Part shown: positions 1 to 5,268 of the stretch, one piece after another
How positions within the stretch are numbered: position 1 is the stretch's first letter
Layout of the letters: every line of letters begins with the position of its first letter
Assembly (NCBI GenBank): GCA_031279875.1
Contig: JAITHS010000256.1
Location: 1 to 5,268 of the forward strand
Direction of reading: 5' to 3'
Length of the DNA: 5,268 bases
Source: Tannerella sp.
GTDB taxonomy: Bacteria; Bacteroidota; Bacteroidia; Bacteroidales; Tannerellaceae
Translations under genes and position numbers: made by a program
The notes under the pieces: model-generated
What the model saw: only the letters and a program-made list of their open reading frames with translations
Database searches by the model: none
What the model was told of the DNA's origin: nothing

Positions 1-1
1 T

Positions 2-1471
2 AATACTAATGCTGATGTTTGGCGGCTTTATTTTTTCAATCGTTTTTCTGTTAGCGAAATTTACGATTTTTCACCTGTAAGGTCTGCGTTATTTGAAGAT
101 GCTGCGTGGCCTACTATTGTAATTCTCTATTCCAATAATAAAAACAAAAACTTTGAATATTTCTCAATCAACTCAAAAGAATTTTCCAAGCGATTTAATA
201 GTTTTTCAGTTACACAACAAAGCATAAAAGAATTTTCGCAAAAAGAAATTCAACAATTCAATAAACAGTATAATTGGTTTTGGAAAACAATGTTGTACGG
301 CTCTTTCTTTGATTTTTTGATAATAAAAAGATTAAAAGCGCAGTTCCGTACTATTTTTGATTATATTGAAGAATATGGTTTGCAATATGGCGTTGGGCTG
401 AAAAGAGTAGATGGTAAAAAGAAACCGGATGCCACCAACTTAATAGGGCATAAATTTATTGACACACAGAAGAAAGAACTACAGCAATTTATATACAATT
501 CTTCAAGTGATTGGCAGGAAGAAACAGTGGGAAATATTCCACAAAAAGATGTCAATAATTTTCCTGTGTTATTTACACCGCCTCTTGCTTTGATTAAAGA
601 GGGTTTGACTCCAGATATTAAAGGTGTTGCCGCATTTTGTAATGAAAAAGTTGTTTTTACTCATTCTGTAAGAGCAATAAAAGGAAGAAAAGAAGATACG
701 GATATTTTGAAATCTATTGTTGGATTAGTCAATTCTGACTTGTTTTCTTATTATATTTTGCATACAGGCAGTAGTGTTGGTATTGATTTAACAAGAGCAA
801 ACCAAATTGAACAATTTTCTTTCCCTGTTGTTTTGTCAAAAGAGATAGTAGATATTGTTGATAGTATTTCAAATATTGACATTACTTCATTTTCATATAA
901 TCAAGAACGATCTAAATTAATCAATGCTCTAAATCAAAAAATCTTTAATTTGTACCGTTTGACACAACTTGAAAAAGATTTTATTGATTACACTGTAAAC
1001 TATGTTTCAAAAACATTGAAGCATACTGATAGAAAAAGGATAAACAGGTCTGATGAATTAGACGGATATAAAAATGTGTTCCTAAATTATTTTAGTGATC
1101 ATAATTTGCCATTCAAAATTTCATATTATTTATATAGAGAATTTATCGGAATATTTTTTGAACAAAATAATGAATCAACGTGCCGTGTTGTTGAAAATTC
1201 GGATATTCGGAAAATTTTGTATTTGTATGGTAATTTATCAATTGAACAAATATCAAAACAAATTTTTCTGCAAAAGAATGTCATTGAAATATTACCTGAC
1301 AAAACAGGGTCTTGTATTATAAAAATAAACAATGCGGAAAATTGGCAAAGTGCAAATGCGTGGTTAGATTTGGTTGGTTTTGTTAAAGATATGATTGCGC
1401 CAGATAAAGCAATTTATGAGATATATGAAAATATTTACAAAGAGCAAATAAACCAGACAACCCCGCTTTGA
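2..1471 (+). CDS. N6-adenine DNA methyltransferase, C-terminal part (5' end outside window)
   Basis: The frame is open from the window edge, so the ATG at 290 is internal; 489 residues are visible. Residues about 7-43 (key: RFSVSEIYDFSPVRSALFE, then WPTIVILY) match the end of the catalytic domain of N-6 adenine DNA methylases of the Eco57I/HsdM type, just after the NPPY motif. The SAM-binding and NPPY motifs must lie upstream and are not seen. Residues about 94-275 resemble a target-recognition region: WKTMLYGSFFDFLI, HSVRAIKG, then NSDLFSYYILHTGSSVG and a closing FSFP. Residues 310-328 (LNQKIFNLYRLTQLEKDFI) resemble the 'LYxLxxxE' helix common after such domains. A C-terminal module follows (about 401-466). 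The likely role is modification of host DNA or combined modification and restriction. The gene is much more AT-rich than its neighbours, suggesting transfer. The family call is good; the subtype (type IIG, type I M subunit, other defence methylase) is unresolved. Confidence 0.8.
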   Translation, partial: NTNADVWRLYFFNRFSVSEIYDFSPVRSALFEDAAWPTIVILYSNNKNKNFEYFSINSKEFSKRFNSFSVTQQSIKEFSQKEIQQFNKQYNWFWKTMLYGSFFDFLIIKRLKAQFRTIFDYIEEYGLQYGVGLKRVDGKKKPDATNLIGHKFIDTQKKELQQFIYNSSSDWQEETVGNIPQKDVNNFPVLFTPPLALIKEGLTPDIKGVAAFCNEKVVFTHSVRAIKGRKEDTDILKSIVGLVNSDLFSYYILHTGSSVGIDLTRANQIEQFSFPVVLSKEIVDIVDSISNIDITSFSYNQERSKLINALNQKIFNLYRLTQLEKDFIDYTVNYVSKTLKHTDRKRINRSDELDGYKNVFLNYFSDHNLPFKISYYLYREFIGIFFEQNNESTCRVVENSDIRKILYLYGNLSIEQISKQIFLQKNVIEILPDKTGSCIIKINNAENWQSANAWLDLVGFVKDMIAPDKAIYEIYENIYKEQINQTTPL

Positions 1472-1556
1472 TTACCGTGCAATTAATGTATGCAAGAGTT
1501 AAATTATCATAAACGCTATGATTTGTGAGAAATAATTATTACATTTACATAATGAT

Positions 1557-2027
1557 ATGAAAAGTTTTTGCACATATTTGTTAGTTGTTCCGATGACGGC
1601 TCTTGTGCTTTACGGCGGGGCAGGGGTGAACGTAATACGCTATTGCTGTGATAATTGCCGACAAATCGGTATTGAGTCCGTATCGGCAATGGAGTGTTGC
1701 GCTCATGAAAATTCTACCTGCAAAGCTCTGTCTCCGGCCGGATTAAAATCTTCCGAAATTGTTAAAAAACATTGCAGCAACGGAGAAATACCATCTTCCC
1801 GAAAAAACTGTTGCAGTTTCGAACATATCACTTTCGATTGGAACTCACATCAGGCGTTGAAACAGATTATTGACCCGATTTTCGTTACTTTTTTTGCAGA
1901 CAAAACGTCTGCACTATTAATAAACATTTCTATAATCGGCAAGGCAGCAGAGACGGTTATGAATACCGGACCGCCCGTAACGCCCCCGCGAGACTATCTC
2001 GCCATTCTTACCGTACTCTTGATTTAG
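1557..2027 (+). CDS. HYC_CC_PP-type Cys-rich exported protein, probable metal-related partner of the downstream TonB receptor
   Basis: This is a 156-residue protein with ten cysteines. Residues 4-24 form a hydrophobic N-terminal segment, either a signal peptide or a membrane anchor. It is followed by RYCCDNC (28-34), a second pair CC (47-48), single Cys at 55 and 73, a third pair NCC (84-86), and a C-terminal GPPVTPPRDY (138-147). This order (a Tyr-Cys motif after a GV-N stretch, a later CC, and a late PP) is that of the Bacteroidota HYC_CC_PP proteins, which commonly sit beside TonB-dependent receptors. Here the His of the 'HYC' motif is Arg. The cysteine pairs suggest metal binding (copper is the usual guess) or disulfides in the periplasm; the biochemical role is not established. 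The ATG at 1557 is chosen because the hydrophobic segment starts directly after it and an A/T-rich leader precedes it. The gene starts 85 nt after the methyltransferase and ends 172 nt before the receptor, on the same strand. Confidence 0.72.
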   Translation: MKSFCTYLLVVPMTALVLYGGAGVNVIRYCCDNCRQIGIESVSAMECCAHENSTCKALSPAGLKSSEIVKKHCSNGEIPSSRKNCCSFEHITFDWNSHQALKQIIDPIFVTFFADKTSALLINISIIGKAAETVMNTGPPVTPPRDYLAILTVLLI

Positions 2028-2038
2028 TTGTTTTGTTG

Positions 2039-2113
2039 AGGTACCACGAACCCTTGCAGTGGTTTTAAACCCTGCAAGCGGTTTGGAGAAAGCAGAAAGC
2101 AGAAGGTACCACG
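2039..2113. repeat. 10-bp direct repeat AGGTACCACG flanking HP1, with a 7-bp tandem duplication inside
   Basis: AGGTACCACG occurs at 2039-2048 and again at 2104-2113. The segment between contains HP1 and two perfect tandem copies of AGCAGAA (2091-2097 and 2098-2104). The first repeat copy overlaps the outer left arm of HP1 by two bases. The arrangement could be the target-site duplication of a small inserted palindromic element or a slippage product. The repeats are certain; the origin is not. Confidence 0.6.
2047..2085. repeat. Long imperfect hairpin, REP-like (HP1)
   Basis: The arms are 2047-2059 and 2072-2085. The core stem is CTTGCAG (2053-2059) paired with CTGCAAG (2072-2078). If C2079 is bulged, the stem continues outward for six more pairs (2047-2052 with 2080-2085, one of them G.T). 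Inward, GGT (2061-2063) pairs with ACC (2069-2071) after a one-base bulge. The total is about 16 pairs. The hairpin starts 20 nt after the stop of the Cys-rich gene and has no T-run on either side, so it does not look like a classic intrinsic terminator. It could protect the 3' end of the upstream message, be a processing site, or be a REP-type dispersed palindrome. The pairing is read directly; the function is inferred. Confidence 0.6.
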
Positions 2114-2121
2114 CAATGACG

Positions 2122-2150
2122 CATGCCCTGCCTGTCATTGGCAGGGTATG
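2122..2150 (+). promoter_or_regulatory. Stem-loop in the leader of the TonB receptor gene (HP2)
   Basis: An 11-bp stem pairs CATGCCCTGCC (2122-2132) with GGCAGGGTATG (2140-2150); it has one G.T pair and a 7-nt loop. ATGACGC flanks it as a direct repeat (2116-2122 and 2148-2154). An alternative pairing, CAATGAC (2114-2120) with GTCATTG (2134-2140), is mutually exclusive with it. There is no T-run after it, so it is not a plain terminator. It lies 49 nt before the receptor ATG. A role in message stability, processing or leader control is possible but inferred. Confidence 0.45.
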
Positions 2151-2199
2151 ACGCTATCACATCACCGAAAAAAACTTAACAATTAAAACAAAATCAACA

Positions 2200-4407
2200 A
2201 TGAAATATATTTTTTTAATCATAACCCTCTTGCTGTCAGCATATTCGACGGCAGAAGACATTGTCAAGGGGCATGTTTGCGATGAAGACCATAATCCTCT
2301 CATCGGCGCAAATGTTCACTGGCACGAGACGCACAGAGGCGTCGTAACAAACGAAGAAGGTAACTTTGAAATCGAACGGCGTGCAGGCGAAAAAAGCCTG
2401 ATGATCAGTTATATAGGTCATATCACGCAGACAATTACTATAATGGAAACTCCAAAAGAGATGCTACATATCATCCTCAAAGGCGATGTGGAACTTGACG
2501 AAGTTGTCGTAACAGAGCATCAAACAGGGATGATTTCGTCGCGGACGGATATCTTTCAAACCCAGCGACTTTCGATGGCAGAACTCGGACGTGCGGCGTG
2601 CTGTAACTTGGCGGAAAGTTTTGAGACGAATCCGTCGGTTGACGTCTCGTTCAGCGACGCCGCAACAGGCGCACGGCAAATCAAACTGCTCGGACTGTCA
2701 GGCACTTACGTGCAGATGCTAACCGAAAATTATCCTAACTTTCGCGGCGTGGCGCAACTTTACGGTCTTGATTATGTGCCGGGTCCGTGGATGGAAAGCA
2801 TTCAGATTTCCAAAGGTACGTCGTCGGTAAAGAACGGATACGAAGCCATTGCTGGTCAGATAAATGTGGAGTACAAGAAGCCTCACACGCAGGACAAATT
2901 TTTTGCCAACCTGTTTGTTAGCGACGCCGGACGATACGAGGCTAATGCCGACGCGAGTATTCTGATGAACGACAATCTGTCAACAAGTCTTTTTGTGCAT
3001 TATTCGCAAGAAAAAGTACAGCAAGACGATAACGGCGACGGCTTTCTCGACATCCCGCTTCGCGAACATGTTAACGTAATGAATCGCTGGCAACATCGCA
3101 GTAATCAGTATGTTGCGCAATACGGGATTCGCTATCTGAACGAAAGTCGCACCGGCGGACAGGCTACCGAATATATCAATGTATCAGACCCTTACCGTAT
3201 TAACAACGCAACAAATCGCGTCGAAGGCTATACCAAACAGGCATATATTCTTAATCCCGCACGAGTTGAGAGTATTGCGCTGATTGCTTCGGGTTCTTAT
3301 CACGAACAAAATTCGATGTATGATTATACGCCTTACAACGTTTATCAGAAGAATCTGTATGCGAGCCTGATGTATGAGGCGCAATATTCGCCGCTGCATA
3401 ATATCAGCGCAGGGTTGAGTTTCAACGGCGACCGGTTTGACGAAAATACGGAAAATACCGTCCTCGACCGTCGCGAACTCGTTTCGGGCGCATACCTCCA
3501 ATACACCCTCAACCTGCAAGACCGTTTTATCCTTCTCGCTGGCGTCAGGGCTGATCACAGTTCGATGTACAAATCGTTCGTTACACCACGTATCCACTTG
3601 AAATACAACCCTTTCACGTGGTTAAACGTCCGCGCATCGGCAGGCTTGGGATACCGCACTCCTAACATCCTGACGGAGAATAACTTTCTGCTGTCAAGCA
3701 GTCGCAAACTTGTCATTGACAGCGATTTGGAGCAAGAAAAAGCATTCAATACCGGACTGAATGTTGCATTTTATATCCCTCTGGGAGGTAAAGATTTGAT
3801 TATCAACACAGAATGGTATTACACATCGTTTCTCAAACAGGTTGTAACCGACATGGACAGCAATCCGCATGAGGTGCATTTCTACAACCTCAACGGCGGC
3901 AAGGCGTATTCAAACAGTTTCCAGATAGAAGCGACGTATCAATTTCCGTTCCTGAGAGGCTTTACGCTTACGGGCGCATATCGCTATACGGACGCCAAAA
4001 CCGATTATCGCAATGCTTCCGGCACGACTACTCGTTTCCGTAAACCGCTCATTAGCAATTATAAAGGAATGCTTACCGCTTCATATCTCAGTCCGCTGAA
4101 AAAGTGGCAGTTTGACCTTACCGGACAGTTCAACGGCGGCGGCAGGATGCCTTTGCCCGACGCCGTCAATCCGCTGTGGGACACTTCGTACAAGTCGTTT
4201 CAAGTGTGGAACAGTCAAATAACCAAATATTTCCGCACATGGTCGGTCTATCTCGGCAGTGAGAACATGTTTGATTTCATGCAGATGCACCCAATCATTG
4301 ACGCCTCAAACCCGCGCGGCAACAATTTCGACAGCACAATGATTTGGGGACCTATTCACGGACGTAAAATTTATGTCGGACTACGGTATAATATTCCGAG
4401 GATATAA
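2200..4407 (+). CDS. TonB-dependent outer-membrane receptor, probable metal (copper) type, with N-terminal carboxypeptidase-regulatory-like domain
   Basis: This is a complete 735-residue protein. Residues 1-18 are a signal peptide (KYIFLIITLLLSAYSTA, cut before ED). Residues about 21-95 are a CarboxypepD_reg-like domain (VKGHVCDEDHNPLIGANV, then GNFEI and SYIGH). LDEVVVTEHQ (99-108) is the likely TonB-contact segment. The plug runs to about 230 and holds AACCNLAESFETNPSVDVSF, LLGLSGTYVQMLTENYP and KGTSSVKNGYEAIAGQINVE. The rest is a 22-strand-type beta barrel ending in GRKIYVGLRYNI. The plug signature with the Cys pair 134-135 is recognised as that of a Bacteroidota receptor family usually found next to HYC_CC_PP and heavy-metal-associated proteins, so metal uptake is the best guess; the substrate is not proven. 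The start is supported by the signal peptide and an A-rich leader; no Shine-Dalgarno is visible. It is probably co-expressed with the Cys-rich gene upstream, though the 172-nt structured gap leaves separate control possible. Confidence 0.9.
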   Translation: MKYIFLIITLLLSAYSTAEDIVKGHVCDEDHNPLIGANVHWHETHRGVVTNEEGNFEIERRAGEKSLMISYIGHITQTITIMETPKEMLHIILKGDVELDEVVVTEHQTGMISSRTDIFQTQRLSMAELGRAACCNLAESFETNPSVDVSFSDAATGARQIKLLGLSGTYVQMLTENYPNFRGVAQLYGLDYVPGPWMESIQISKGTSSVKNGYEAIAGQINVEYKKPHTQDKFFANLFVSDAGRYEANADASILMNDNLSTSLFVHYSQEKVQQDDNGDGFLDIPLREHVNVMNRWQHRSNQYVAQYGIRYLNESRTGGQATEYINVSDPYRINNATNRVEGYTKQAYILNPARVESIALIASGSYHEQNSMYDYTPYNVYQKNLYASLMYEAQYSPLHNISAGLSFNGDRFDENTENTVLDRRELVSGAYLQYTLNLQDRFILLAGVRADHSSMYKSFVTPRIHLKYNPFTWLNVRASAGLGYRTPNILTENNFLLSSSRKLVIDSDLEQEKAFNTGLNVAFYIPLGGKDLIINTEWYYTSFLKQVVTDMDSNPHEVHFYNLNGGKAYSNSFQIEATYQFPFLRGFTLTGAYRYTDAKTDYRNASGTTTRFRKPLISNYKGMLTASYLSPLKKWQFDLTGQFNGGGRMPLPDAVNPLWDTSYKSFQVWNSQITKYFRTWSVYLGSENMFDFMQMHPIIDASNPRGNNFDSTMIWGPIHGRKIYVGLRYNIPRI

Positions 4408-4415
4408 ACACAGCC

Positions 4416-4433
4416 CGAACGCTTGCTGTGGTT
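4416..4433 (+). repeat. Dispersed copy of the HP1 left arm
   Basis: CGAACGCTTGCTGTGGTT matches 2047-2064 (starting at the C of the HP1 left arm) at 16 of 18 positions. Both copies lie shortly after the stop codon of a plus-strand gene (20 nt after the first, 9 nt after the receptor). A second, gapped version of the same motif is present inside HP1 at about 2070-2084. It may be the remnant of a small dispersed repeat. The match is counted by eye; its meaning is unknown. Confidence 0.45.
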
Positions 4434-4475
4434 AAAGGGAACCTCTAAAAAAATGATTTTTAGAGGTTCCCTTTA
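4433..4475. terminator. Bidirectional intrinsic terminator between convergent genes
   Basis: A perfect 19-bp stem pairs 4433-4451 with 4457-4475 around the 5-nt loop AATGA. Each arm has a GC-rich middle (GGGAACCTC and its complement), with A/T runs next to the loop and TTT closing the 3' arm on the plus strand; the near-symmetry makes it usable in both directions. It sits 26 nt after the receptor stop and 14 nt from the stop of the minus-strand SusD gene, the expected place for a shared terminator. Confidence 0.85.
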
Positions 4476-4488
4476 TACATTATGCAAA

Positions 4489-5268
4489 TCAATCGCCGTA
4501 GCCCGGATTTTGATAGACAAATCCGCCTTTGCGTCCTTCGTTTACAGCCGACGAGGGCAGCGGAAACAGATGTGCTTTCGTTCCGAGAGAGGTTATATAG
4601 TCCGTTCTTCCGTAATCAACACATTTTTTTGCCATAAATTCTACGTATTTGTTGTTGCGTATCAGGTCTTGACGGCGACAACCTTCGTACCATAATTCGT
4701 GGGCGCGTTCCCAGAGCAGTTTGTCGATAAAATCGTCTTTACCGGTAAAATCGCTCGCTTGATATGCCGACAGGCTTGCACGGGTACGAACCTTATTAAG
4801 CAGGTCGATAGCTTCAGCAGTAACGGAGCCTCCGTGCTGCACAATGGCTTCTGATAAGAGGGTGATGACGTCGGCGTAGCGATACACAATCCAGTCGGTA
4901 TAACAATTGTCGCCCGTCCGGTTTGCCATATCGTACTTCACAGGCAAGACGCCGTCGCCCGAACCGCCGTCGGTAATCACGTTGGAGGCACATCGGTCGT
5001 CTCCTTCTTCAAACGTTTCAAAGAATTTCCGCGTCATTTTATATCCTCCCCAGCTGATTACGTGCGGATACCAGAGGTGAGACTGGTATTCACGGAGGCC
5101 GTTCACCGACCATATCGTTTCCTTATTGCCTTCGTTTGCTGAGGCAAAGATGTTGGCATAAGCCGAACCTGCGTCGCCGGCGTCGGTTACTAATTCGTAG
5201 CCGTATTCCGATTTCATCAGTTCCCGACCTTCGGTGATAGCGTTATTCCACTGCTTGGTCTGCATGTA
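4489..5268 (-). CDS. SusD/RagB-family outer-membrane nutrient-binding lipoprotein, C-terminal part (5' end outside window)
   Basis: The 259 visible residues are read on the minus strand; the frame continues through the right edge (a Tyr codon precedes the ATG at 5265), so the start is outside. SusD proteins are usually about 450-650 residues, so this is roughly the C-terminal half. Family hallmarks, counting from the Met at 5265, are KYDMANRTGDN (110-120), then RYADVITLLSEA (129-140) and AIDLLNKVRTRASL (152-165), the TPR-like helix pair. LLWERAHELWYEGCRRQDLIR (183-203) and a C-terminal HLFPLPSSAVN...NPGY complete the pattern. Such lipoproteins sit on the cell surface and hand oligosaccharide or other ligands to a SusC TonB-dependent channel, normally encoded just upstream (beyond the right edge). 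The ligand cannot be told. The gene converges on the metal-type receptor and shares its terminator. Confidence 0.92.
   Translation of the reverse strand, partial: YMQTKQWNNAITEGRELMKSEYGYELVTDAGDAGSAYANIFASANEGNKETIWSVNGLREYQSHLWYPHVISWGGYKMTRKFFETFEEGDDRCASNVITDGGSGDGVLPVKYDMANRTGDNCYTDWIVYRYADVITLLSEAIVQHGGSVTAEAIDLLNKVRTRASLSAYQASDFTGKDDFIDKLLWERAHELWYEGCRRQDLIRNNKYVEFMAKKCVDYGRTDYITSLGTKAHLFPLPSSAVNEGRKGGFVYQNPGYGD

Noticed and set aside
290..1471. ATG at 290 as the true start of the methyltransferase
   Set aside because: The frame is open all the way to the window edge and the 96 upstream codons give a convincing continuation of the methylase fold, so 290 is an internal Met.
1506..1522. 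Short inverted repeat ATCATA/TATGAT with a 5-nt loop
   Set aside because: Six A/T-rich pairs in an AT-rich spacer are expected by chance; there is no T-run to support a terminator.
1472..1556. Promoter for the Cys-rich gene in the spacer after the methyltransferase
   Set aside because: ATGATTTG at 1519-1526 is close to the Bacteroidota -7 motif (TAnnTTTG) but lacks the TA, and no convincing -33 TTG is at the right distance. A promoter is likely here but cannot be placed.
1917..2138. Minus-strand 73-residue open frame across the end of the Cys-rich gene and the spacer
   Set aside because: It overlaps the real gene and the hairpins, and its sequence is low-information.
2122..2150. HP2 as an intrinsic terminator ending the Cys-rich gene's transcript
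   Set aside because: No T-run follows the stem on the plus strand (the next bases are ACGCTATCAC).
3184..3597. Minus-strand 137-residue open frame inside the receptor gene
   Set aside because: It is entirely antisense to a complete, strongly supported receptor and has no recognisable domain.
4423..4695. Plus-strand 90-residue open frame after the receptor
   Set aside because: It starts before the terminator hairpin, runs through it and lies antisense to the well-supported SusD gene; its sequence resembles no family I know.
1..5268. CRISPR array, tRNA or insertion sequence
   Set aside because: No regularly spaced repeats, no cloverleaf and no transposase-like reading frame were found on either strand.

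Overview
The window looks like chromosomal DNA of an anaerobic, Bacteroidales-type member of the Bacteroidota. The reasons are a SusD/RagB-family lipoprotein, a TonB-dependent receptor with an N-terminal carboxypeptidase-regulatory-like domain, a small Cys-rich HYC_CC_PP-type protein, and A-rich leaders without a Shine-Dalgarno sequence. No species can be named from the sequence alone. No tRNA, rRNA, CRISPR array or transposase was seen.

Layout. (1) 1-1471, plus strand: the 3' part of a large, very AT-rich gene for an N6-adenine DNA methyltransferase (restriction-modification or phage-defence type). Its catalytic N-terminus lies outside the window; the reading frame is open through the left edge. 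What remains is the end of the methylase fold, a target-recognition-like region and a C-terminal extension. (2) 1472-1556: short AT-rich spacer. (3) 1557-2027, plus: a 156-residue exported Cys-rich protein of the HYC_CC_PP type. (4) 2028-2199: a structured spacer with two strong hairpins, a 10-bp direct repeat and a 7-bp tandem duplication. (5) 2200-4407, plus: a complete 735-residue TonB-dependent outer-membrane receptor of the kind usually found beside HYC_CC_PP proteins and metal-binding proteins. (6) 4408-4488: a copy of a motif from the structured spacer, then a 19-bp hairpin that probably serves as a terminator for both strands. (7) 4489-5268, minus: the C-terminal half of a SusD/RagB-family glycan-binding lipoprotein, the converging end of a polysaccharide-utilisation operon.

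How the genes relate. The Cys-rich protein and the receptor form a likely two-gene unit for uptake of, or response to, a metal, probably copper; this role is inferred from family context and cysteine content, not shown. The methyltransferase differs sharply in base composition from the rest and is probably the edge of an acquired defence locus. The SusD gene belongs to an unrelated carbohydrate operon read toward the window from the right.

No clearly new biological system is visible. The most interesting points are the structured intergenic region with its dispersed half-copy, the metal-type receptor pair that ends at a terminator with no metal-chaperone gene following, and the C-terminal module of the truncated methyltransferase.
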